In this document: positions 5,717-12,770 of the stretch, one piece after another
Numbering within the stretch: position 1 is the stretch's first letter
How the letters are laid out: each line of letters opens with the position of its first letter
DNA from: DATKDU01 sp035512595
GTDB lineage: Bacteria; Planctomycetota; Planctomycetia; Pirellulales; Pirellulaceae
Assembly: GCA_035512595.1 (NCBI GenBank)
Contig: DATKDU010000103.1
Span: 1-13,135, forward strand
Direction: 5' to 3'
Length of the DNA: 13,135 nucleotides
Notes under the pieces: generated by a model
Database searches by the model: none
Told to the model about the DNA's origin: nothing
Seen by the model: the letters and a program-made list of their open reading frames with translations, nothing else
Position numbers and translations under genes: made by a program

Positions 5717-6589
5717 CTACTTCGTCTCGGCCAGCTTCTCCTCAAACCAACCCACCATCGCCGGCAGCACCGTTTTGACGTTCTGCTCGCCCGAAAACCC
5801 GTGCGCGGCGCCTTCGATCGTGACCAACTTGCTCTTCACGCCCGCTTTTTCGAAGACCGGCAGGATGTTCTGGCTGTGCTCGATCGGCACGAGAAGGTCC
5901 TTGTCGCCGTGGATCATCAGCACCGGCGCGTCATCCTCGGTGACGTGCAAAATCGGCGACACGTCTCCCTCCTGCTTCGGATCGAAGGTCAGCGGCGGCT
6001 TGAGCGCCGGAACTTTCGCGATCTCTTCCGGCGGATCGGTCGTCCAGCCGCGCAGGTCGGTCGGTGGGAACAAGGAAACGCCGGCGGCAATCCGGCTGCT
6101 CGTCTTGAGCACGGGGTCGGTGGCACTCTCGTCGCCGTCGTCCCCGGTCGTCGCCAGCATCAAGGTCAAGTGCCCGCCGGCACTGCCTCCCAGTGCACCG
6201 AGCCGCTGCGGATCGACGCCGTAGTCGTCGGCATTCAGCCGGATGAACCGCACGCACTTTCGCACGTCCGCCACCGCTTCCGGCACGGTGTACTTCGGCG
6301 CACTGCCGTGCCGCACGATGAACACGGTGAAGCCCTTGCTCAAGAGCGGCATCGACGCCGGAACCAGGTCCTTCGACGGCCGCCAGGTCGAGTACCAGCC
6401 GCCGCTTTGCAGGAACAGCACCCCCGCGCCGTTGGGCGATTTCGGCTGGATCACGTCGAAGGTCAGCGCCATCCCGTCCTTGTGGCCGTAGACGACGTCG
6501 TCGGTAATGGCATAGTCATCCTGGCCGCGAGCAGCACCTGCCAGCAGGAGCAAGGGAATCAACAATCCGGCGAACGTTTTCGTGGTCAT
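5717..6589 (-). CDS. Exported alpha/beta hydrolase (acetyl-xylan/feruloyl esterase-like, BD-FAE type)
   Basis: This is a 290-residue protein with an N-terminal signal peptide (MTTKTFAGLLIPLLLLAGAA, cleavage near residue 22), so it should act outside the inner membrane. The alpha/beta-hydrolase triad is readable: nucleophile Ser136 in GGSAGGH (134-140), Asp231 in HGDKDLLVP (227-235) and His263 in AAHGF. The strand before the oxyanion hole reads LFLQSGGWYS (59-68), where relatives usually have an HGGGW-like loop. Relatives hydrolyse ester bonds on polysaccharides or small acyl esters; the natural substrate is unknown. ATG 6589 was chosen because it starts directly at the signal peptide; an earlier ATG at 6685 would put 32 unrelated residues before it. 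It lies downstream of the propeller gene (150-base gap) and 70 bases before the four-helix protein gene. Confidence 0.88.
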   Translation of the reverse strand: MTTKTFAGLLIPLLLLAGAARGQDDYAITDDVVYGHKDGMALTFDVIQPKSPNGAGVLFLQSGGWYSTWRPSKDLVPASMPLLSKGFTVFIVRHGSAPKYTVPEAVADVRKCVRFIRLNADDYGVDPQRLGALGGSAGGHLTLMLATTGDDGDESATDPVLKTSSRIAAGVSLFPPTDLRGWTTDPPEEIAKVPALKPPLTFDPKQEGDVSPILHVTEDDAPVLMIHGDKDLLVPIEHSQNILPVFEKAGVKSKLVTIEGAAHGFSGEQNVKTVLPAMVGWFEEKLAETK

Positions 6590-6739
6590 GGGAATCTCGA
6601 CGTCGGGCTCGATACCAAGTGCCTGACAGTCTAGGAAGTTGACGGGGCGAAAGTCAAATTCCCCAGTCATGTCGGCGGCCGGCATTGGCGCACTTTTCGC
6701 TGCCGATACTGCCAGCCCTCGGAGCCTGGGATGGAGCCA

Positions 6740-7996
6740 TTACCGGCCGCCGGTCAACTCGCGGCGGATGTCGAAGCAGAAAAGCAGCTCCTGATCGCGC
6801 AAGAAAAGCTTGCCGTTGGCGACGACCGGATGGGTCCACACGCGGCCGCCCGTGCGCTGTCTGCTTTGAGGATCAAGCGTGAATCGGCCGTGTTCGTGGT
6901 ATCCATTGGGCGAAGCCTCAATCAGCGCCACGTTGCCGCCTCGTTCGTCCATCAGGTAGAGGCGGCCGTCGGCATATGTGAGGCATCCCTTGCCGAGCTT
7001 GGCCCGCTCGTTCCAGACCATTTCGCCGCTCTTGAAATCCTGGCACACCCAGCCCTTGCCGTCCGAGTATCCATATAGATGGTCGCCGATGCGGACCACT
7101 CCGCCGTGGTGATTGACCATCACCTTGTTGTCGTAAACGTCGGTCGCGCTGCCGTCGGCTTCTAGTTCGACGAGCTTCGACCCGCCAGAGCCATAGCCGC
7201 TGGAGATGTAGACATGGCCGTCGTGGAAGATCGGCGTGGAAACGACGGCCGTCTGCCCGTGCCAATCGCTGGCCCACAGAACGTCCCCGCTGGCGGCATC
7301 GATGCCCGCAAACTTCTTTTGGGTCAAGGCGACGTACTGCCGCCTGCCGTTGTGCTCGGCAATGATGATCGATGAATACTGCGCTCCTGCGGTGAAATCC
7401 TTGCTCTGCCAGATCAGTTCGCCGTTCATCTTGTTCAGGGCCACGACGGCGCCTTGCTCTCCCCCGGGCGTACAAACGACCTTCTCGCCATCGACCAGCG
7501 GGCTTTCGCAGTAGCCCCAATTGGGCCGCCGGCCCCCCAGTGCGGCCATCTCCACTTTCCAGACAATGCTGCCATCGGCCCCTTTCGCACACGCCAGCGT
7601 CCCGTTCCCCGAGAGGGCGTAGACGCGGTCACCATCAACGGTCGGCGTTCCGCGCGGTCCGTTTCCATGACTCTCCTTGTAGAGCAAGCCAACCGGAATC
7701 GACCATTTTTCGGTTCCGTTGGACGCGTTGACGGCAATCAAAAACTCCTCCTCGCCGCGGGCCCCCATGGTGTACAGCGTGTCGCCCACGACCGAGAAGC
7801 CGGAGTAGCCCAGGCCGGCGTCGCTGGAGAGCCACAAGCGCTGGGGGCCTCCTTCCGGCCACTCCTGCAAGAGTCCCTTCTCCTGCGAAACGTCGTCCCG
7901 ATTGGGACCGCGCCACTGAGGCCAGTCTTCACCGAGCGCCGGCATCGCCAACAAAAGACATACGCCAACCATCAGGCAGGGCAACGAATAACGCAT
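6740..7996 (-). CDS. Exported PQQ-like beta-propeller repeat protein
   Basis: This 418-residue protein has a signal peptide ending near residue 22 (LLLAMPALG before EDW). The mature N-terminus carries WPQWRGP (25-31), a hallmark of a large planctomycete family of secreted propellers. At least five blade motifs of the form A..(x)nG...W are visible: near 88-100 (ASNGTEKW), 135-148 (GADGSIVW), 186-198 (KMNGELIW), 231-243 (AASGDVLW) and 318-330 (FKSGEMVW). These blades resemble those of quinoprotein dehydrogenases and BamB. No dehydrogenase active-site context was recognised, so cofactor binding is not implied and a scaffold or binding role is as likely. ATG 7996 is supported by GGGAG 7 bases upstream; an ATG nine codons earlier lacks this. 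The gene starts 113 bases after the thioredoxin/CAP-like gene ends and may share its transcript. Confidence 0.9.
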   Translation of the reverse strand: MRYSLPCLMVGVCLLLAMPALGEDWPQWRGPNRDDVSQEKGLLQEWPEGGPQRLWLSSDAGLGYSGFSVVGDTLYTMGARGEEEFLIAVNASNGTEKWSIPVGLLYKESHGNGPRGTPTVDGDRVYALSGNGTLACAKGADGSIVWKVEMAALGGRRPNWGYCESPLVDGEKVVCTPGGEQGAVVALNKMNGELIWQSKDFTAGAQYSSIIIAEHNGRRQYVALTQKKFAGIDAASGDVLWASDWHGQTAVVSTPIFHDGHVYISSGYGSGGSKLVELEADGSATDVYDNKVMVNHHGGVVRIGDHLYGYSDGKGWVCQDFKSGEMVWNERAKLGKGCLTYADGRLYLMDERGGNVALIEASPNGYHEHGRFTLDPQSRQRTGGRVWTHPVVANGKLFLRDQELLFCFDIRRELTGGR

Positions 7997-8109
7997 CGGA
8001 AGTCTCCCGGCATTTGTTTGCATAAGCGGCTACTGATATTACCATCCGCCGCCAATTCGTGCGAGCGGACCGCTCCTCGTGAGTGCCGCAGGAGGTGGAA
8101 AAAGATCGC

Positions 8110-9006
8110 TCACCGGTTCCGGCCAAAGACGCCGGCGGCGTACCAAATGCCGTTGGCCCCTCGCTGCATGTCGTAGCCGAATAGCGGATGGCGCGTGCGC
8201 ACGGCATTCCAGTGGCCGCTCGATTGCCGCCAGGAGTGGACGCACTCCTGGGCCGCAGCGAGCAGACCTTGTCCGGGCCAGCTTTCGGCACAGATTTCCT
8301 GGGCCACCAGATCGGCCGGCAGCCTCTCGTTGATCTTATGGAATCGCTCCTCCCAGCAATGATGCCCCTGCCGGCAGATGGCGGCCTGATGGCGGCTGTG
8401 GCTGGCCGCTTCCTCCATCAGAAGCGGACTTAGCTCTCCGCTCGTGCTGGCGGGCTGATCGCTCTGCGTGCGGACCGCCCACACGAGTGTTCGCTGCGTG
8501 AGCGATCCGGCCGGAAGGTCGAGCAGCGCGGTCAATGATTGCTCGCTGATGGAGCCGCGGACGAATGGGTAGACCGAAACGACGTGATGAAAGTGCGGGC
8601 TGCACTCGTCGCGCATGTCGATGATGGCGATGCCTGGGTGGCCGAACATCTCGGCAAATGCCGGATGGTCGAGGAGTCGAATGGCTGTGGTTTCCTCCGT
8701 GGCGGGAAGCGTGGCGTCGGTTGGCAGTCGCACGGGAGTGAAGCGTGACTCACGTGGGTCGGCCAGACAACGCGACAGCAATTCGCGCTGTCGCGATTCG
8801 TTTTCCGGTTCGCCAGCGGGGTCCACAAACCACAAAAGTGCCATCCCGCCGGCGGCCTGCGCTTCTTCGAGTGCGGCGCGGTAATTGCTCCGCCAAGCGA
8901 TCGAATTATCAGTGGATGGCTGCGAATTGGCGTCGGCCCGCGCGTAGGCCCCAGCGAGAATCGTCACCATGAATACTAAGAAAAATCCAAAGCGGTTTAC
9001 TGTCAT
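8110..9006 (-). CDS. Exported protein with thioredoxin-like N-terminal and CAP-like C-terminal parts
   Basis: With this start the protein has 298 residues and a signal peptide (FGFFLVFMVTILAGAYARA, cleavage near 24). Residues about 37-165 look like a thioredoxin-type fold: AALEEAQAAGGMALLWFVDP (44-63) resembles the beta strand leading to the redox site, and HPGIAIIDMRDE (123-134) resembles the cis-Pro strand. The CxxC pair is absent (WFVDPAGE instead). The last 100 residues resemble a CAP/SCP domain: QGHHCWEERF (213-222), ICAESW (238-243), then SWRQSSGHW (258-266) and GANGIWYAAGVFG (283-295). His215/216, Glu241 or Glu237, and His265 could form the CAP cavity. Both assignments rest on pattern recognition. 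An ATG at 9015 is an equally possible start. Function is unknown; it should act in the periplasm or outside. Confidence 0.7.
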   Translation of the reverse strand: MTVNRFGFFLVFMVTILAGAYARADANSQPSTDNSIAWRSNYRAALEEAQAAGGMALLWFVDPAGEPENESRQRELLSRCLADPRESRFTPVRLPTDATLPATEETTAIRLLDHPAFAEMFGHPGIAIIDMRDECSPHFHHVVSVYPFVRGSISEQSLTALLDLPAGSLTQRTLVWAVRTQSDQPASTSGELSPLLMEEAASHSRHQAAICRQGHHCWEERFHKINERLPADLVAQEICAESWPGQGLLAAAQECVHSWRQSSGHWNAVRTRHPLFGYDMQRGANGIWYAAGVFGRNR

Positions 9007-9043
9007 TTCGCCCATCGACCTGTAGGGAATCGGAAAGCTTCGC

Positions 9044-9073
9044 AACTTAGAGAGCTTTTGACGAACGGGTCAA
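9044..9073 (-). promoter_or_regulatory. Possible promoter of the thioredoxin/CAP-like gene
   Basis: On the bottom strand TTGACC (9073-9068) is followed after 18 bases by TAAGTT (9049-9044). The -35 box matches at 5 of 6 positions, the -10 box at only 3 of 6. The implied leader would be about 30 bases. It could drive the whole leftward four-gene run. Confidence 0.25.
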
Positions 9074-9263
9074 GTAGCCCAAGGGTGCCGAAAGTTCGGC
9101 TTGCACAAATGAGAGGTTCCGCGGAAGATAGGGAAACGTGGGGGGATGAAACCGCACCTATTCGATGGATGATCATCCACTTCTCCCATACCGGTCGGAC
9201 AGTGCCGCCCCGCCGTAAGCTATTTTATGGAAACGACTTATGGGATCGGTTCCTCTCTCCCGC

Positions 9264-9268
9264 AGGAG
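9264..9268 (+). promoter_or_regulatory. Ribosome-binding site that fixes the start of the 714-residue protein
   Basis: AGGAG lies six bases before ATG 9275, directly ahead of a clear signal peptide. It decides against the in-frame ATG at 9227. Confidence 0.8.
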
Positions 9269-9274
9269 CGGATC

Positions 9275-11419
9275 ATGAAGCGAGTCAGTTGGATTATTAG
9301 CACCGCCTGTCTAGCGCTGACCATCGGTAGTCCCACGTGGGCCGACCTGCCCACCTCGGCAGCCCGGGTTGAGGCCGCGCTTCGCGACCTCGATCAGTTC
9401 GTGGGCGCAGGGGACAATGGAAATCGTTGGCGGGCGTTCCTCAAGTCGGGCGAGTTATCGACGGAACTGGCGAAGGGGGAGGCCGCCGATCACACGCAAA
9501 TCGAGTCCGTCCTGGCGCGGTATGCGGGGAGCGAGCCGGGGCTGGAAATGCCACAATTTGTCGCGGTTCGCAGCGCCCTGTCGGCATGGCATCTGGAATT
9601 GACTCAGCCGCAGCCGGCAAACCTGCCGCAGATGGCCCGCGATGCACTGGGCCAATTCCGGCCGGCGTCCCCCGGCGAGCTCGACCGGTCGCGCGCCGCG
9701 TTGCGCGCCGCCATCGCCGAGCTCGATGCCATGCTCAAGAGAAGCTCGCCCGAGTTTGAGGCTGGCTGGCGGAAGTATCTCCGCTGGGACGAGCTGCACG
9801 AGCAGGCGCAGCGCGACGCAGGGGCCGATCCGCGGGTCGTCGAGCCGATTCTCAGCCAATTTTCGGCTTACGAAAACGGGCTTTCGATGCGGCAGTTCGC
9901 CGGCGTGCGCCGCGCTCTGAAGCGGTACCTCGATGCTTCGCTGGCGGCCGATCCCAAGGCGCAGGAAGCGTATACCAAGAATCTCGAAGCGCTGGCCACT
10001 CATCTGGAAAACTACGACCAGACCGGATCGCCGGATGACGCGCTGGCCGCCGCGCGGATCGTCGGCTGGCTGCGCCGACATGGCCAGGCCGAATCGCTGG
10101 CGTCGGCAGTCAGCCGCCGCTTCAATCGGCCGAATCTGTTTGCCTCGCTTTCGGAGCGGTTTCTCAAGGCGGGAATTGAGAGCGACGTCGATCGGACGCA
10201 GGGGGTCACCGACGTGATCCTCGGCACGCAGATCTACGGCACCGCCCGCACGATCGGGCGCACGCAGGTCGAGCTCGTGCCAAACGATCGCTCCGCCCGC
10301 TTCGACATCCTGCTCACCGGGCAGGCGGCATCGAACAACATCGGCTACAACGGGCCCGTGACGATCCACAGCACGGGGCTGACGAATATCAGCGGCCGCA
10401 AAGTGCTGGTGATGAACGAGGACGGCCTGTACGGCTACGGCGCGACGGCGAACTGCGCCACTTCCTCGAACATTTATTCCATCCAGTCCTGCTGCGGACT
10501 GATCGAGAAAGTGGCCAGGAATCGGGCGGCGCAGCAGAAGAGCCAGGCGGAGGCGATCGCCTCCAGCCATGCGGCTGACCGTGTTGCCGGGCAAATGAAC
10601 GCGGAGGCAGCCGACCTGATCGCCGACACCAACCGCCGCTATGCCGCGGAAGTGAAGAATCCGCTGGTCAGCCGGGACGCTTTTCCGCAGCGTCTGGAGT
10701 TCCGCACCACGGCCGAGCAGATCGACGTCCGCGGGGTGGAACAAGGCGCCGCCGGCTTGGGCGCCGCCAATGCACCGCCGGACCTGTCGCCTGGCCACGA
10801 CGTCAGCGTGCGGGCGCATGAATCGGCACTGGTGAATTTCGGCGAGGCGATGCTGGGGGGCGTGACCCTCACCGACGAACGGCTGGAGAAAATCATCCGC
10901 GACGATCTCAAGGCGGAAGTTCCGGAGGAGCTGCAAATCACTCCCGACAAGGATCCCTGGTCGATCACTTTCGCCGACGAGATGCCGGTGCGGGCGCTGT
11001 TTTCCGACGGGGGCCTGAGCATGGCGATTCGCGGGCGGCGCTTCACGCGCGGCGACCAGGCGGTCAGCGAGCCGATCGAAATCTCGGCGAAGTACACCAT
11101 CGAGAAGACCGACACCGGCTCGAAGCTCACGCGGCAGGGGGAAGTGGACGTGAAGTTCCTCGAGACTGAGCGGCTGACGACTCAGCAAAGTTTCTTCAAG
11201 ACGTTTATGACTCGCAAGTTCAGTGCCCTCTTCAAGCCGGAGATCGTCTCCGAGGGGATTGTCCTCAAGGGTCGCTTGCAGAAGGCCGGCAAACTCCAAG
11301 TGCAGGAGATCACTACCGACCAGGGATGGCTGGCCATCGGCTGGCAACTCGCCGGCACTCCGGCGACTCAGCCCGCGGCAGTCGATTCCGCCCCGCCAGC
11401 CGTGGCGGCGGCCGACTGA
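9275..11419 (+). CDS. Large exported protein of unknown function with a duplicated N-terminal module
   Basis: This encodes 714 residues with a signal peptide (WIISTACLALTIGSPTWA, cleavage near 23). Two related helical modules follow, about 32-108 and 143-220. In their second parts they align at a constant offset of 113: Trp52 with Trp165, EPGLEMPQF (87-95) with ENGLSMRQF (200-208), and VRSAL with VRRAL. A central region, about 230-480, contains VTDVILGTQIYGTARTIG (311-328), YNGPVTIHSTG (358-368) and a polar, possibly coiled helix with many Ala, Arg and Gln (about 410-460). The C-terminal part, about 525-690, looks beta-rich (AIRGRRF, KYTIE, QGEVDV) and ends in an Ala/Pro tail. I do not recognise a family with known function; the architecture matches proteins I would expect only in planctomycetes. 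It stands alone on + between leftward genes and ends at the palindrome at 11441. Confidence 0.85.
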   Translation: MKRVSWIISTACLALTIGSPTWADLPTSAARVEAALRDLDQFVGAGDNGNRWRAFLKSGELSTELAKGEAADHTQIESVLARYAGSEPGLEMPQFVAVRSALSAWHLELTQPQPANLPQMARDALGQFRPASPGELDRSRAALRAAIAELDAMLKRSSPEFEAGWRKYLRWDELHEQAQRDAGADPRVVEPILSQFSAYENGLSMRQFAGVRRALKRYLDASLAADPKAQEAYTKNLEALATHLENYDQTGSPDDALAAARIVGWLRRHGQAESLASAVSRRFNRPNLFASLSERFLKAGIESDVDRTQGVTDVILGTQIYGTARTIGRTQVELVPNDRSARFDILLTGQAASNNIGYNGPVTIHSTGLTNISGRKVLVMNEDGLYGYGATANCATSSNIYSIQSCCGLIEKVARNRAAQQKSQAEAIASSHAADRVAGQMNAEAADLIADTNRRYAAEVKNPLVSRDAFPQRLEFRTTAEQIDVRGVEQGAAGLGAANAPPDLSPGHDVSVRAHESALVNFGEAMLGGVTLTDERLEKIIRDDLKAEVPEELQITPDKDPWSITFADEMPVRALFSDGGLSMAIRGRRFTRGDQAVSEPIEISAKYTIEKTDTGSKLTRQGEVDVKFLETERLTTQQSFFKTFMTRKFSALFKPEIVSEGIVLKGRLQKAGKLQVQEITTDQGWLAIGWQLAGTPATQPAAVDSAPPAVAAAD

Positions 11420-11440
11420 GGATGGTGAGCGAAGACGTGG

Positions 11441-11468
11441 GCGTGACGCCGCCGCGGCGGCGTCACGC
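11441..11468. terminator. Perfect 28-bp palindrome between convergent genes
   Basis: GCGTGACGCCGCCG is followed at once by its exact reverse complement, giving a 12-bp GC-rich stem with a 4-base loop in RNA of either strand. It begins 21 bases after the stop at 11419 and contains the stop codon (11463-11465) of the opposite gene. No U-tract follows on either side, so it is a weak intrinsic terminator at best; a transcription barrier or RNA 3'-end protector is equally possible. Confidence 0.55.
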
Positions 11469-12467
11469 TTTGCGGGCGCGCCGCACCGGAAGACGCTGCT
11501 TGTGCTTGGCCAGCGCCGTGTTCGACTGGCGAACCGTGATCTGGTTCCCGCCGCGATCGCTCCGATAGAAGGCGAACCTCGCCGAGTACGGCTGATCTTC
11601 AGGCCGGTGCAAGTAGCGCCCATCCACACCCCACTTGCTCTCCACGATGACGGTGCCGTCGCGGAGCACGCCGCTAACCAGACCCGTATGGACCGGCACT
11701 TCGTCGCCGGCGAAATACACGATCACGTCTCCCGGTTGCGGCGCCGTGCAGGGAGTATAGCCGTTGTCGGCGAGGATGGTTTGGATGCCGTCCATATCCA
11801 GCAGGAACTCGCCGCCGGCGAAAACCCAGCCGTGACAGTTGGTCGAAGAATCGGGGACTCCGCGAGCGATCACGGTGCCGCTGCTCTGCGGATGATCGCG
11901 AAGATTGACCAGGTGATAGGCGAGTTGCGGTGCAATCGGTTCGGTGGCCGACCGGAACAGCGAAATCTCCCGGCCGCGATCGGAAACGCCCACAAACTGC
12001 GTTTCCAGCTCCATGTTGAGCGGGCGCGCGGTCAGGACGGGGGGATGCCAGGCCCGTGGCTGGATTTCCGCCTGGAAGCGGTACGAGGACCAGCCGCCGG
12101 CAAGGAGGGTCACCGCCAACACGGCCCAGGCACAGGGGGAGCGGCGGAGTTTGTCCCCGCCCAGCCGCAGGGCCGCGAATCGCAGGTGGAGCCATGCCAC
12201 CGGCAGCGCGAGCAACAAAAAGGCCATCCCCGGCAGCGGTGCGAGGCGGGCGAACGAGTCATCGCCGGTCCACCGCATGCCGTCGATCGTCAGCACACTC
12301 AGCATCACGATCGCGGCGAGCAAAAATGCCGCCTCGATCCACCAGGGGGTGCGTTCCTTGCCCTGCGCCAGTTGCAGCGCGTACTTGCCGGCTAGCAGGA
12401 CGCTCAGCGCCAGCGATCCGGCGAGGAAAGCGTCGATCAGTGGAAAAAACCCGAAAAACTCAATCAT
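11463..12467 (-). CDS. Membrane-anchored putative cysteine peptidase/amidase (NlpC/P60- or CHAP-like)
   Basis: This encodes 334 residues. The N-terminal 130 hold about four hydrophobic segments (near 10-34, 43-62, 78-101 and 112-127), so the rest should face one side of the membrane, probably the periplasm. The C-terminal domain has a papain-like layout. It has Cys211 at the start of a helix (SSTNCHGWVFAGGEFLL), then the 'GD' strand QPGDVIVYFAG (244-254), His260 in VPVHTGLVSG and a polar third position in VIVESKWG (273-280). This order of Cys, GDxxxF/Y and H-x-G-x-V is seen in NlpC/P60 and CHAP domains, which cut peptidoglycan peptides or related amides. The family is not identified with certainty. 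A very basic tail (KHKQRLPVRRARKA) ends the protein. The stop lies within the palindrome it shares with the convergent gene. Confidence 0.72.
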   Translation of the reverse strand: MIEFFGFFPLIDAFLAGSLALSVLLAGKYALQLAQGKERTPWWIEAAFLLAAIVMLSVLTIDGMRWTGDDSFARLAPLPGMAFLLLALPVAWLHLRFAALRLGGDKLRRSPCAWAVLAVTLLAGGWSSYRFQAEIQPRAWHPPVLTARPLNMELETQFVGVSDRGREISLFRSATEPIAPQLAYHLVNLRDHPQSSGTVIARGVPDSSTNCHGWVFAGGEFLLDMDGIQTILADNGYTPCTAPQPGDVIVYFAGDEVPVHTGLVSGVLRDGTVIVESKWGVDGRYLHRPEDQPYSARFAFYRSDRGGNQITVRQSNTALAKHKQRLPVRRARKA

Positions 12468-12770
12468 TTTTATCTTGATGTCAACCGCCTATAGAAAGAC
12501 TGTTGACTAATAATGTATTTGACCAGTGCACGAAATAACACGTCCGTTTCCTGGGAAAGCCCCTCTCCTATGAACCACCACCCCTGGCCTCAGTTCCGAT
12601 CGGCGGCCAAAAAAATCGCCCCTGATTCCATTTCATTTTTCGGCGATGGGATAATCGGTCAAGGACCACGGCGACGACTTCGATTCGCCGCGCGGCAGAA
12701 CCTAGCGCCAAGACAAATTACCGCCATTCCCTGCGATCCGATCGGATGAATCTCGCCGAGAACTACGACC
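12468..12770. other. Divergent intergenic region between the peptidase gene and rph
   Basis: About 300 bases separate the two divergent starts. The first 75 are clearly AT-rich against a GC-rich background and could hold promoters for both directions. TTGACT (12503-12508) and GATAAT (12650-12655) each lack a properly spaced partner, so no promoter is called. A weak inverted repeat, ATCGCC (12615-12620) with GGCGAT (12642-12647), has a 21-base loop. No gene could be supported here. Confidence 0.5.

Noticed and set aside
9085..9106. A small hairpin (GCCGAA / TTCGGC) in the divergent gap before the 714-residue protein gene
   Set aside because: The stem is only 5-6 bp with no U-tract or GTAG header, so it does not match the repeat pairs or a terminator.
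9455..11629. A 724-codon open frame on - opposite the large exported protein
   Set aside because: It lies in antisense to a gene with a signal peptide, ribosome-binding site and internal protein duplication. Its translation is rich in Arg, His and Gly without any family motif, as expected for a shadow frame in GC-rich DNA.
12570..12749. A small + strand frame beginning MNHHPWPQF in the intergenic region before rph
   Set aside because: There is no convincing ribosome-binding site or recognisable family, and codon use is not gene-like.
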